DNA from: Diplonema papillatum
Lineage: Eukaryota; Euglenozoa; Diplonemea; Diplonemida; Diplonemidae
Assembly: GCA_030068145.1 (NCBI GenBank)
Contig: JAPJBO010000514.1
Coordinates: forward strand, 62,001-126,000
Direction of reading: 5' to 3'
DNA: 64,000 nucleotides
Shown piece by piece: positions 20,863 through 32,084 of the stretch (within the stretch, counting starts at the first letter, position 1; each line of letters starts with the position of its first letter). A model generated the notes under the pieces. That model was not told the DNA's origin. It did no database searches and was given only the letters and a program-made list of their open reading frames with translations. The position numbers and the translations under genes were made by a program.

Positions 20863-22242
20863 ATGGACGACGATTTGCCCGACGTCTGCGACGGCGGCGC
20901 GGACGTGCTGTCGATGGACTTCAACGAGGCCCGGCCGCTGCTGCTGCGGCAGCAGCAGCAGCAGCATCAGCAGCAGCAGCAGCAGCAGCAACAGTCGATG
21001 CACGCGTGTGTCAAGGCGCTCTCCGAGGCGGTCCTAGAGCTCAGCGGGCGGCTGGCGACGGTGGAGGCCGAGCTGGCGAAGGGTCGCGGGGCTCCGGCGG
21101 TCGACGAGTACATTCCGGCGCTGCAGTCGAACTTCCGCAGGGTCGCGGAGGCGCTGCACGACAGGGTCAACGCCCTCGAGCTCACGGCAACCGCCGCGGC
21201 GGCTACCGCCGCTCAAAGCCCGGCGAAGCAGCCGGTCAAAGACACAGCGAAACCGGCACGCCCGGACACAGACACCCGCCTCCGGAAACCGACCAGGTCT
21301 AGGACCCCGCCGAGAGGCGCCGCCGCCAGCCGGGGCTTCGGGACGCTGTTCCCGAGGAAGTCGGCCGCCGCCGCGGCGGACTGCGCCCGCCGCCCGACCG
21401 GCCCCAGGGCAGCGGCAGCCTCCGACGCGAAGGCGAGGGACAGGCCGCGCAGGGCACCGGCCGCGGCGGCGGCCGAGCGGTTTGCGAAGCCCCCGGGGCC
21501 GGAAGCGGAGGCGGACGCGCACCCGCGGCTGTCGAGAACCGCGCACAAGGCGCCGCACCGCGGGTCGGCGCCGGGCCGGCCTTCGAGCACGGGCCCGCCG
21601 GCGGCGGGCGACCAGTTGCTGCGGCGGGCGACGTTTTCGGTGCAGTCGCGCCGGTCGCTGGCGAGCCTGCCAGACCCCAGCAGCGGGTACCGCTCGGACG
21701 GCCCGGAGGCCGACGTCCCCGTCATCGGCGGGGGCGCGACGCCGCCGCGGAAGGCGCCGTTTTACGACCGAATCGCGAGCACCGACGACCTGGCGCCGCG
21801 CTGCGGGACGGGCAAGGGGAGCGACGTGCTGGAGGCGTTGGCCGATCTCCCGGTCCTGCCGCAGGCGGCTGGGTTCCACCGGTCGCCCAGCTCGAACGAG
21901 CACTTCGCTGCGTCGCCGGAGTCGCGGGCGACGGAGGTGTTGAACCTCAACGTCAGCGGGGCCGACCTGCAGGCCGCCGTTGAGCGTGCACACAGTGACG
22001 CGGCTTCCGCAGCCGACTGCTTCAAGCCGGTTTCCCGTGGCAGGTTCTCCGTCGAACCCGCTGCCGCCGCCGGATTGACGGAGCGCAGGGCGCCCGTTGA
22101 CGAGCCGGGTAACGGGGTGGTCAATTCGCCGCCGTCTTCGGTGTGCTCCCGGCAGGCTTCGGAGGAGGAGCTGCGCCCCGAAGGCTTCTCCCGCGGGCCG
22201 GCCGCCGGTTTCCGCCACTCGAGACCCAGGAACAGCGAATGA
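20863..22242 (+). CDS. Coiled-coil, polyQ and low-complexity protein, unknown function
   Basis: A 459-residue protein beginning MDDDLPDVCDGG. Residues about 29-45 are glutamine-rich (CAG repeat). Residues about 47-108 form an amphipathic helix pattern ending VAEALHDRVNALE. The remainder is disordered, rich in Ala, Arg, Pro and Ser, with scattered basic clusters. The helical segment aligns with residues 25-90 of the next gene downstream (VGESLHNRLTAVE), so the two are probably tandem paralogs that have diverged outside the coiled coil. ATG was chosen because it is the first in-frame start after the pyrimidine-rich upstream tract. The 3' 220 bp are copied again 445 bp downstream. No enzyme motif is present. 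A cytoskeletal or scaffold role is only a guess. Confidence 0.65.
   Translation: MDDDLPDVCDGGADVLSMDFNEARPLLLRQQQQQHQQQQQQQQQSMHACVKALSEAVLELSGRLATVEAELAKGRGAPAVDEYIPALQSNFRRVAEALHDRVNALELTATAAAATAAQSPAKQPVKDTAKPARPDTDTRLRKPTRSRTPPRGAAASRGFGTLFPRKSAAAAADCARRPTGPRAAAASDAKARDRPRRAPAAAAAERFAKPPGPEAEADAHPRLSRTAHKAPHRGSAPGRPSSTGPPAAGDQLLRRATFSVQSRRSLASLPDPSSGYRSDGPEADVPVIGGGATPPRKAPFYDRIASTDDLAPRCGTGKGSDVLEALADLPVLPQAAGFHRSPSSNEHFAASPESRATEVLNLNVSGADLQAAVERAHSDAASAADCFKPVSRGRFSVEPAAAAGLTERRAPVDEPGNGVVNSPPSSVCSRQASEEELRPEGFSRGPAAGFRHSRPRNSE
20949..20996 (+). repeat. (CAG)n in coding sequence
   Basis: About 15 CAG codons interrupted by one CAT and one CAA encode the polyglutamine tract of the host protein. 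Confidence 0.95.
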
Positions 22243-22462
22243 CAGCAGCTAGGTACAGCCGTCTCGCAAACCAGATTCACAACCGCCGCCGCGTCTGCAG
22301 ACACTCAGGCTCCGCGTTGAAGGTGGCCCGCCTTCCGTGGCCTAAAGGACCGAAACACGGTGCAGATACGACCAGTGCGGTGCAAGCACAATACCATTCC
22401 AAGCGCGTTCTCCCCCATCTGCAGTCACAATTAGTGCAGACAGTGACGCAAGCTCTACTATG

Positions 22463-22685
22463 GACTGCTTCAAGCCAGTTCCTCCGTCGAACCCGCCGCT
22501 GCCGCCGGATTGACCGAGCGCAGGGCGCCCGTTGACGAGCCGGGTAACGGGGTGGTCAATTCGCCGCCGTCTTCGGTGCTCCCGGCAGGCTTCGGAGGAG
22601 GAGCTGCGCCCCGAAGGCTTCTCCCGCAGGCCGGCTGCCGAGTTCCGCCACTCGAGACCCAGGAACAGCGAATGACAGCAGCTAG
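22463..22685 (+). pseudogene. Copy of the 3' end of the 20863 gene
   Basis: GACTGCTTCAAGCC through GAATGACAGCAGCTAG repeats 22016-22254 at high identity. A 10-bp deletion near its start (CGTGGCAGGT missing) shifts the frame, so the original reading ends early. The flanking non-coding block (CAAACCAGRTTCACAACCGC) is duplicated too, giving a tandem unit of about 445 bp. Confidence 0.85.
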
Positions 22686-22689
22686 CGAA

Positions 22690-24904
22690 CAGCCGCCTGG
22701 CAAACCAGGTTCACAACCGCTGCCCCGTCTGCAGGCACTCAGGTTCCGCGTTGACGATTTCGGTGTCCGCGGCTTAAGTGACCGAACCACGGTGTAGATA
22801 GGACCAGTGCGGTGTCGGGCCTAATCATTTCTATACTCACGTTCCTGCAATCCCCCATCCGTAGTCACATTCACCAGTAGTGTCGTTTCGACTAACGCGA
22901 GGTGGGGGCGGGGAGAAACAAAAGGGTCTTCCCGGTGTTGGACATTCCATCGTTTTTTTTACGTGGGCGCCAGCTTGAAATGCCCGACGATGCTGCCAGA
23001 CAAAGAACCGAAGGGATCCCAAGTGCTGTAGCTACCGAACCACGTGTTGAACGAACGTGAGGTTATGCGGGTCTATCCCTATACGACAAGACACACACAC
23101 ACACACACACACACACAACAGACCAAAAGTCCTGGGTGAGAAACCAACACAGGTGGTGTAAGCGAAGAACCAACACAAGAGCCCTACCTCTATATTTCCT
23201 CCCACTCGGAGTCAAAGCAGCTGCGTCGAGTACTCTTGGCTTGGGCGTTTCGTATAATCGGTCATTTCGACGTTTGCTGGCATGGAAGCATGCTAGCAGA
23301 GGCAATCAGCCATTTCGTTAGTTTTTGGTATGGAGAGAGACTCATTTGTGTATCGACCGTTTCGATGCTTTCTGGCATCGTTTTTTTGACGTGTGTTGCG
23401 GCATGGCAGCATGCCAGCGAGGCTCGTTCTTGTATCGTCCATCCGGTCAGTTTTCGTCATTGTTTCCTTGCACCGTCCTCGGTGCACGGCAGAGAACGTG
23501 GAGCCTGCGCCCTCCCTAGCTGCAACTGTCACGGTTCGAGATTACAGCTCCGCGGTAAACAAGCCGCAAGGCTGCAATGTGGCATGTTACGAACTGGTAC
23601 CCGGAAGTCACGGCACGGCTTCACCCTCGCCCCGTCTTGTTGCCACAAGGTGGTTCCTCAGTGCTCAGCACCGGCTTCTGAAGCCGGTAGCTACTCGCAT
23701 TGGTTCCCTCCAACGGCACAATCAAAAAGAAGTTAGTCAAGCTTCGTGGCACCGCAGTGTGCCATCGCTGCAACCTGGGGCGTGCTGCCAGTCAACCCAC
23801 TGCACTGAGTATAGAGGCGCTCAATATTCCCCGAGCAATGCCAGGTCAATAGCCCCCGGCTTTGGTGCCCTGGAAAGAAGGAATACGCAGCCTGACAGCA
23901 CTGTTTGATCTGTCGAGTGACAGCACACACACACCACACCCACTCACACACACGCGCATGCGCAATCCGTAAAAGCTATCCTAAAAGTCTCGACGGACCG
24001 GCCGTTGGTCCGTCGAGCTCAGCGCCGGCTGCCTTGTGTTCCCCGGCGGAGCAGCGAGAAAGTTGTTCTTCTCTTCCTTTGACCCATTCCTGCGACCCAT
24101 AAGGACCCTCTTTTGCCGAAAAAAGGGGGGTCGGCAGAACCCACATGGAAAAGCAGCCAGGTGGCCTAGAACGCCCGGGAGATCCAGAAAAAGTGGTCGG
24201 ATGCTCGTTTAGGCTGGAATGATGGCCACAGAATGCGAAACCAAGGCCGCAGAATGCGAAAGGACCAAGGAGAATGCTCAAAAAGGTCAACCAAAGAGAG
24301 GTGCGGCGCAGAAGTAGAGGAGCCGCAGAGTTGGTCGACCACAAAGCCAAGCGGACGGAGCTGTGATGTGCCAAGACGGTTGGATAGCATGGCCTACGGG
24401 TCAAGGCGTGCCTTGGGTTGGGGCTTGGAGCTTGCGCTGAAGATGAGCCTGTAGAACACAAGCCAAAGCGGGAGTGGTTGCGCCGCCAAGACAGTTGGAT
24501 AGCATGGGTCAACGGGTGAAGTAGCTGCCGACTTCCCGAATTATTGCAACAGGGCGTACCTTGGGTTGGGGCTAGGCTTGCGCTCAAAACAAGCCCGTAG
24601 ATTTTGTCTACCCCAACAGAGCTGGCGGGGTTGTCGAACTGTCCTAACTCCGACTCAAGCTTTGCATGCTGCGGCTGACCACGTCTTCAGTGAAAGTCCT
24701 GGAACACACACGGCTGCGCAAAAAATTCAGCGCCGCCACAATACAGGGCCGACGTCGAGTAATAACACCCATGTGTCGAACTGTAGCAGGGTCAACTGCG
24801 GGCAGTGTTTTTTGACAGCCAGACACATGTCAACATTTTTTGACCCCTCCCCGTTACCCGAAGAAGAAAGAGAAAGAGGAGAAAGGGAAAAAGCCGCTCC
24901 GGGT
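22690..24904. other. Gene-free spacer with repeats
   Basis: Holds a (CA)n tract at 23091-23117, a loose tandem duplication of CATTTCGACGTTTGCTGGCA-like sequence at 23255-23430 and a CA-rich patch at 23920-23960. One reverse piece of the 570-bp satellite lies at about 24183-24245, and two reverse copies of family D at 24340-24690. Several short frames overlap and none looks genuine. Confidence 0.5.
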
Positions 24905-25170
24905 TCAGGAACGTGACGGTCATCCGCACCATGCAAAGCTTGAGTCGGACGCAGCACAGTGCTACAACGCCGCCCGCTCTCCCTGTGGCTGACCGTCTCG
25001 ACGAGCTTGTGTTCAGCACAAGCCTCAAGCCCCGAGGTGCGCCCACGCCTTCATGCCTTAGCTTGGGAAATCGGTAGCGACTTGACCCGCAGGCCCGTGG
25101 CTCTGCAGTACCGCCGAACACGCGAAGCTTGGCTCCTGTGCAGCAGGGCACCTAATTCCCCGTTACCCGA
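24905..25170 (+). repeat. Dispersed repeat family D
   Basis: CATGCAAAGCTTGAGTCGGA, GGCTGACCGTCTCGACGAGC and CCGTGGCTCTGCAGTACCGC recur at 28240-28500 in the same orientation. Reverse or partial copies lie at 12540, 24340-24690, 43605-43770 and 51660-51870. This copy ends only about 60 bp before the next start codon. Confidence 0.8.
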
Positions 25171-25227
25171 AGCTTGAGAACACAGGGAAGCGACAGGGAG
25201 GGGGGAGGGGAGGAGGAGTCTTTGAGG

Positions 25228-28200
25228 ATGTCGGACCGCGGCTCTGACTACTCGACGCCGCTGCTGGACCTCGTGGCGAAGGATGCGTACGCGGTGCTGC
25301 CGCCGCAGCCCCTGGGGGACTACCTGCAGGCCATCGTCGAGGCGCTGAAGGACCTGGGCCAGCGGCTGGCCGCGTCCGAGGAGCGGGAGAAGACGACAGC
25401 GCACGACGTCACAGCCCTCGCCGACCTGCTGCCCCAGGTGCAAGACAACCTGAAGGAGGTGGGCGAGTCCTTGCACAACCGGCTGACGGCAGTCGAGGCT
25501 TCGCAGGCCGACGCGGACGAGGAAGACTTCCCCGCGAGGATCCAAGCGCTGACGACCCGCCTGGACACCATGGAGGTAGACCTGCCCCAAACGCTCAACG
25601 ACCGCCTCGAGGAGCAGCAGCAGCGCGCCGCGGAGGAGACCACCGCCATCGCCGCCGACATCGCCGGCATCGCCGCTACCCTGCGCCAGCTGCAAGGCGG
25701 GCGCCCGGACGACCTGCGGCTGCGGGCGATTGAGGCAGACTTGACCCGCCCGCTGACTCCGTTCCAAAGCAACCCGATCACCCTGCGCCTGGCGGCGCCG
25801 CTCACCCGGTTCGAAGCCAACGGGGGCGCCCGAGCCCTGCGGGCGTCGATCGCCGAAAAAGTGGACCTCCTGCAGCAGGAGGTGCACGTCATCGCGTCCC
25901 CAAGCGAGGATGCGCCGGGCGAGACGACAGTGGCCCTCCGCGTGGCTTACGCGGGGTTCGGCAAAGTCGGGAAGCGGCAGGAATCGACGGCGGTGCCGGC
26001 CGAGGCGCTGGTCGAGCAGCTGTGCAACCGGTTCAACGCCGGGACCGCCGGCAGCGTGATGGCCGACATAGAGGTCGCCGCCGCGTCCCGCCCCGACCCG
26101 CTGCTCTTCGAGTTCTTCGCGCAGAGGCGCGGCAGGGTCGGCTTCGGCCGCCGGCAGCTGGGGTCCGTGTGCACGGGGGTCATCTCGCTGCTGTGCGACA
26201 GCATGCGCCGCCTGCACGACGCCGAGTTCTGGATCCGGAACGCGCGGGCGTACTACGACAAGCTCCGCCGCTTCCAGCGCAAGCGCTGGACCCGCAACAA
26301 GCCGGCCATCGCGGCCGCGGCGAAGGCGAGCGCACTCTCGACCCTGGCTCGGTACTGGGGCAAGCTCTCGCGGCACCTCTCCGCCGCGAAGCGGGACCGG
26401 CGGCGCCTGCGCGCCTGCCGGGCCGTCGAGGCGTCCGCCGACATGCACGCCCGCCGCCGGTGCCACCGACAGGCCCTCGCGTGGCTCGCCGCACGCAAGG
26501 AGCGGGCGAAGCGCGACGCGCGCCGGCAGCGGGCGCTGAACACCGTCGCCAGAAGCGCGGACGACGCCCTGCGGCGGTTCTACCTCGGCAAGGCAACGGC
26601 TTGGCTCGACACGAAGCTGTCGCGACGGAAGAGGGCCGGCCGCGTTGGAGGGGTCTGCCCGTCTTTTTGTGCATCTGTGGTGTTGCCCGCTCAAGCAACT
26701 TCTGAAACCTTGCTGGCCGTATGGGCAGTCTGAAACTTTGCGGGCCAGTATACGCAACTTTTGAAACCTTGCTGGCCAGCAGTTTTTAGTACTAACAATC
26801 TTGCGGGTTGCCCTTCAATGTATTGTGCAGGCTACAAAGACGTAGGCAGCGTGTTTTGGTGGTTGATCAGAATTCCTTACCTGAATGCACAGGGTAAATA
26901 CAAGTGGGAAAACGATCACCCGACATATTGACGATCCTGTTGACCATGTCCACAGGCCCCGGATGTTGCAGTCGTCTCTTTTTGAAGGAAGGGTTGACCC
27001 TTGAAACGCTTCACGCGGGGACAGGGTTAACTATCGTGGACAGCTGCACTTTCTTCGTGTAGTAGTTCATAGAACAATACCTCTCATTCTTGCTCACCTC
27101 GTTTCTCCAACTCACCACAGGGCGCGGCGGACAACCTGCTTCTGAAGAACAACATGGCCTGCAGGCGCTCCTTCTTCAGCTTGTTGCGTGCCTTTGCCAA
27201 GAAGCGAAAAGCAAGAAGGAGGGTGGTCGCAAACCGGGAGCTCGCCAACCAGAGATTGCTGACGGCGAAGTACTACGGCCAATGGTCCGCGTTCGTGAGA
27301 AAGCGCAGGGCGCATGCCAAGGCGCACCGTCGGCGCGTATGCCTTTTTATCAAGCCTTTTTATCTGGCAGCTCCGGGAAAACAAACCACGTCCTTTTATG
27401 CCCCGTGGTCAGTGCTCCCGCTATGAAAAAAGCCGGTCTCTTATGACACCATTTTTTTTCTTCAAAAAACACCCGGCAAAAAAAGGACGGTCTTTTTTTA
27501 GCCGAAAAAAGACCGGCTAGCCGGCCTTCTTTCGGCAAAAAAAGACTGGCTAGCCGGCCCTTTTTCGGCAAAAAAAGACCGGCTGCAACCGATCAGTGCA
27601 GTAGGCCGTGGCATTGAGTAGTAGTGCAGGTGGGCTCATCGCAACAACAGTTCAGCAGGAAAGAGGGACTCTCGTGAACAAAATACCTGGACAAAAACGC
27701 AGTCGTCAGGATAATGAGGACGGAGCGCAGAAAAATCTGCGGCAGACGACACTGTTCGGCACAGTTTCGAAGGTGAGCCGTCCAGAGCCTCTCGCGGGTG
27801 GATGCTGCGGGCCTTCAGGAACTTGATAACTCGCTGAATGCCAAGTTCAAACTGGCCACTATATTCGGATTGTCAACGTCGATTGACAGCGTCGTACACC
27901 GACGAAAGAATCTCTGGGCTGCTCTGTTGCAAAGCGAGAAGAGCGGCTGGTGTTCGGTGAACACAACTGGCGCTCCACCAGGAGCAGCTGCAACTGTTGG
28001 TGCGTTCAATCCGAACGGTACTGCTCTTCCCCCATGAACCACATACTGGAGAAAAAACCCAGCCACAGCCCAGCGCACGAAAAAAAATAGCCCAGGAGCC
28101 ATTTTTTAAAAAAAGACCGGGTCATCGGCCTTAGCGGGAACACTGCCCATGGTACGGAAAACCCCCTGATTTCTTTTGGGTACCAAGATACATCGGAAGG

Positions 28201-30635
28201 AAAGGAAAAAAGCCGGAAAAAGGAATAAGGCCACACCGGGTCCAGGAACGTGACGGTCAACCACAGCTTGCAAAGCTTGAGTCGGAGGCAGCACAGTGCT
28301 ACAACCCCGTCCGCTCTGCCCTGTGATTGACCGTCTCGATGAGCTAGTGTTCAGCCTCAAGGTGCGCCACGCCTTGATGCTTTAGTTTGGGAAATCGGCA
28401 GCCACTTGACCCGTAGGCCCGTGGCTCTGCAGTACCGCCGAACACGTGAAGCTTGGCTCTCATGTAGCAGGCTTTCCCTGGTACCAGATACATCGGAAGA
28501 AAGTCAAATCAATCAAGAAAATAAGGAGAAAAGTGGAGGCCTCACATGTCTCCCCGCCCAGCCGACTTTCATGGCCTCAAGATGACGACACCCTTTGTGG
28601 GATCTGATGAGCAATCACTCGGACACCTTAAGTCAGCTCTCGGTTCATCCCGCGTCGCCAGTCCTGCTTATCAGAAGTGGCCCACTTAAGAGAAGGACGG
28701 CGATTTAGACGTAGAATCCTGATTCTAAGCCACACAAAAAACGCAAGAAGACAAATCGGACCAACTCGACAGATAAAGGCACTGCACGAGCTGACCACGC
28801 GGACCCTGCGGAACTCCCTGCGGCGCCCGTTCGATTTGCTGAAGATCAACTGCAGGCAGGCCAGCCAGTACCGGCAGCAAGCGGTGATGGACAACGTGCT
28901 GAACTGCCTCGACAACGACGCGAGGGTGGAGGCGAAGTTCGACCAAGTCTCAGAACGGTGCGAGCGCATGCTCACCGACCTTTCCCAACGGGTCGGCGGG
29001 CACATGCAGACTGTCTCCGAAAACTGCGACGACAAAGTGAAGGAAATGACTCGCAAGTGCGAGACCCTCGGCGTGCAAGTGGACGTCGGTCTCAAGACCC
29101 TGTCCAACACGAACTCCGTGCTCAACAAGCTGGTCGACCGCCTCATCTCCGTCGACGAACAACTCGACCACTTGGACCGTGAAAAAGTCAACAGGCAGGA
29201 GCTTGGTACCAGGAGGCCGGGGGACCCCTTCTCCGCCGGTCCGCACGGCCTGCAAACCCACGTCTCGGCCAGCTCGATGATGCCCGCGGGGCATCTGGGG
29301 GCAGGCCTCGAGCAGTCGCGCCTGTCCTCTCAGTCGCCGGAGCGCGGCGCATTCTCGGGCTCGCAGCTGGCGGGAAGCTATGCCTCGGGTGCTCTCGGCA
29401 TGCACGGAATGCCTGGCGGCCCTCCAGGTTCCGGCGTAAGCGGATTCCCCGGCTCAAGTGGCGCACCCGGAATGCCAGGAATGCACGGGATGCCCGGCAT
29501 GAGCGGCATGCCCGGATCGAGTGGCCTACCCGGCGCGCATGGAATGGTCGGTTCCGGATCTGGCGCGAGCGGGTTTCCTGGGTCAAGCGGTGCGCCCGGT
29601 GCGTCAGGAATGCACGGGATGCCTGGCATGAGCGGCATGCCTGGCGCAAGCGGCGCCCCAGGGATGCACGGAGTGTCCGGGATGCCTGGCATGAGCGGAA
29701 TGCCTGGCGCAAGCGGCGCCCCAGGGATGCACGGAGTGTCCGGGATGCCCGGCATGAGCGGAATGCCTGGCTCGTACGGCGGCTCCGGTGCGCACGGCGC
29801 ACCTGGAGTGAGTGGGTCACCTGGCTCACCTGGGAGGCATGGCATGCCTGGACTGGGTGGCACGGGTGGATATCCTGGCTCGGGTGGCATGCATGGAGTT
29901 TCCGGGTCAGGTGTGCATGGTGGGGGGCAAAGCGCGCTGCACGGCGGCGGGGTGTCAAGCGGAGCCGCGAGCGGAATGCCCGGCGGCCTGCCCAGCACGA
30001 CGGCGGGGATCCACGCAGCCGGCGTCCAGCTTCACTTGTCGCAGACGACGAATCCTTCTTCCCAACCGCCAGGCCCCGTGCCGACGCCGTGGCAGGCGCC
30101 TGCGGCACGCACGGCGGGTGGGATGACACCGCCCACGCAGCCGGCGAGCGACCCGCGGCACATGCACATTCGGGACTACAGGACGCAGCTGCCGTCGCCC
30201 GATGATCCACGGGGCGACGAGTACCAGCAAGGCCAAGGTGGCATCCACGAGTCGCTGCGCAGGAGGGTCAGCGCGAGCCTCGGAGCCGACCGGAAGCAGA
30301 TCTCGCCGCCCCGCAACCGGCCCCGCGTCGTCGGGGACCCCCTCACGCCGGTCCACGACAAGGAGGCGCAGCAGTGGCAGCTGCTCCAGAAGGACAGGCA
30401 GCGGCTGCGCGAGGCGGAGGCCCGGTCCGCCAGCGCCGTCAGCCAGCAGCAGCAGCAGCAGCAGCAGCCCGTCCCCACCGGCCAGCCCCTCAGCGCGGAA
30501 GAAGCGCTGCAGCGGGCGCGCCAGTGGCAGCGAAACCGCACGCAGACCTCGACGCGCGCCGTCTCCCCGCAGGCGAGCAGCGACAAGGCACCCTCCGCCC
30601 AGCGCCCACAAGCACACACCTGGCGTCTCGACTAG
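25228..30635 (+). CDS. Five-exon gene: coiled coil, Sfi1-like repeats, Met-Pro-Gly-rich protein
   Basis: Reconstructed exons: 25228-26643, 27121-27336, 27659-27772, 27819-27956 and 28773-30635. All junctions are GT-AG and phase 0, giving about 1248 residues. The donor of exon 1 could instead be 26653. Residues 1-320 are coiled-coil-rich. Residues about 325-545, spanning exons 1 and 2, are basic helices with spaced aromatic residues (TLARYWGKLSR, RQALAWLAARKER, YYGQWSAFVRKRR) like Sfi1/centrin-binding repeats. Exons 3-4 carry a KRSRQD basic patch and the segment RKNLWAALLQ. Exon 5 begins with a coiled coil (to about 760), then about 190 residues of GMPGMSG/GASGAPG-type repeats, and a basic tail with a short polyQ. 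The family is not recognised. Exon 5 alone could be a separate gene if the junctions are wrong, but it has no ATG near its start while the splice phases fit. Confidence 0.6.
26785..26925 (+). repeat. Repeat family A inside intron 1
   Basis: TTTTTAGTACTAACAATCTT through CAGGGTAAATACAAGTGGGA, in the first intron of the 25228 gene. Confidence 0.8.
26921..27062 (-). repeat. Intronic repeat shared with the HMG-box gene
   Basis: The 140 bp containing ATTGACGATCCTGTTGACCA, CCACAGGCCCCGGATG and GAAACGCTTCACGCGGGGAC are the reverse complement of 60158-60298 with few changes. Both copies lie inside introns of unrelated genes. Confidence 0.85.
27430..27600 (+). repeat. Palindromic GACCGGCTAGCCGG tandem repeat
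   Basis: About three units of AAAAAAGACCGGCTAGCCGG followed by CCTTTTTTCGGC lie in intron 2 of the 25228 gene. The GGCTAGCC core is self-complementary. A stray half unit is at 28110. Confidence 0.8.
28240..28500 (+). repeat. Repeat family D inside intron 4
   Basis: Collinear with 24905-25170, including GTGGCTCTGCAGTACCGCCG and GAAGCTTGGCTC. It lies within the fourth intron of the 25228 gene. Confidence 0.8.
28574..28689 (+). repeat. Intronic repeat with conserved open frame
   Basis: More than 90 percent identical to 60731-60842 over about 110 bp. Both copies stay open and stop at the same codon, reading TPFVGSDE, SLGHLKSALGSS, ASPAY and KWPT-stop. The differences are mostly amino-acid changing, which argues against selected coding. 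It could still be a short 3' exon remnant carried by a mobile repeat. Confidence 0.7.
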
Positions 30636-32084
30636 CTCGATTCACAGAACAACCCAGCACCGCCGCCACGAGGGGATCCACCCTGATGAGTAAGAAGCAC
30701 CTAGGCCCTTTGCATGCACATCACGCAGCTGTTGACAAGTTGTTGCTCTTCGAAAGTGGGGGCACATACCGCATACCTCACATGCACAGCATACAGAATC
30801 TTTCTGCCCAACCCTCGTTCATCAGTCAGAGCTTAGACCTTAGCCATGTCTTGCATGCAATGGAAGTACATGCTCACAGGTGAGAGACGTTGAATAAAAA
30901 TCGGATAAACTGTGTGGTAAAACCGACTCACCCTGCACAAATGGTCATTCGGTCTTCTAGATCATCTAAATTTGGCTCGCGCAACAGCTCGATGGCAACA
31001 CACACGTCGCTTGCCTGTCCCAATCGTACCCAATGATATTCTCTGCATGCATTCCACCCCGACCTAGAGACACCATCCGCTCTGTGCAAAAACGCGCGAA
31101 CGCGCTTTTCCTTGCCTTGCAGTACACCGGTACTGCAACCCACCCTGCCCATTAGAGTCACTTTCCGTTTTCTTTCTCCCCGCTTGTGTTTTTACCGTAT
31201 TTTCCCTGTAGCTCCTCCACCTCCTCCATCCGCCACCTGTGGGACCGCAGGTCGGGGCTTGTTCATAATGGGCGGGCTCCATGGGAGTCTTTTTCTCACC
31301 CCTTCACCCCACGTGTCAAGAACGGAAAGCTGCGCGGCACCTTTTCTTTACTTCGTGTTGCCGCGTTCGATTGCAGCCGCACGCTTTGCCGATTGTAGTT
31401 CTCACGCGAAATGTCGAGTCAAACTGGAAGCTCGAAACAGGAGACATACTTGGCAGTCATACCTCATACCGAGTTAGTTCGGGTCTGACTTTAGTCTGAC
31501 TTCCGTCAAACCTTGGTCTGACCTTCGTCTGATGGTTCGTCTGGCTATATAGTCCGGCGTTCAACAATTTTCTGTCTTACTCAGACGCTCGCGGTTGCAG
31601 TCCGACCGCAGGTCGAAAGCTGAAATAATGCCGCCTGTATTCACAATTTGGCTTTTGTAGAAGAAGTCCGCGCCAGCGTTCTACCATCCCAGTGCGCAGC
31701 CGCTCGCTTTGCACGGCCGCATTCTCCGTCTATGTACCTAGATCCACTTCTCGCCCCTCTTTTTTTTTGCTTTGCCATTGTTGATTCGGAATCCGCCCTC
31801 TATATTCCGGTGGCAGCGTTTGCTTCGTGTTCCCTTGTCTTCAGAACAGCAAGCGCAGTTCGCTGCGCTGCACGAGGTCAGATCGATGGCGTTTGTAGAA
31901 GAGTAGAGAGAGGGCCCGCGGCGTAACAGGACGGCGATCTCCCGCAAGGCGAGCTCACTGGCCAGAACGCCCGATCAACGTCTCGCAAGACAACAGATGC
32001 TATCCAGATCGGTCAGGTCCTACGCAGCCAGAAGGTTGTTGTCGTTTGTCCTGCACCTGAGCTACTTAGCAAAACGCGAGTTTG
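30636..32084. other. Gene-free spacer
   Basis: AT-richer sequence with short opposing frames only. Near 31480-31550 degenerate GTCTGACTTCGTC repeats are present. TTTGTAGAAGA occurs at 31656 and again at 31889. No exon or RNA gene is recognisable. Confidence 0.5.

Noticed and set aside
21034-22218. 394-codon minus-strand frame
   Set aside because: Shadow of the GC-rich 20863 gene; GC-rich exons lack stops in other frames. The plus frame shows coiled-coil and polyQ organisation.
25051-26757. 568-codon minus-strand frame
   Set aside because: Antisense shadow of exon 1 of the 25228 gene, extending into a dispersed repeat; no domain logic.
28677-28772. ATG at 28677 as start of a separate gene
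   Set aside because: Upstream codons lie in a repeat shared with another intron; the protein-like sequence begins right after the GACAG acceptor at 28772, in phase with the preceding exon.
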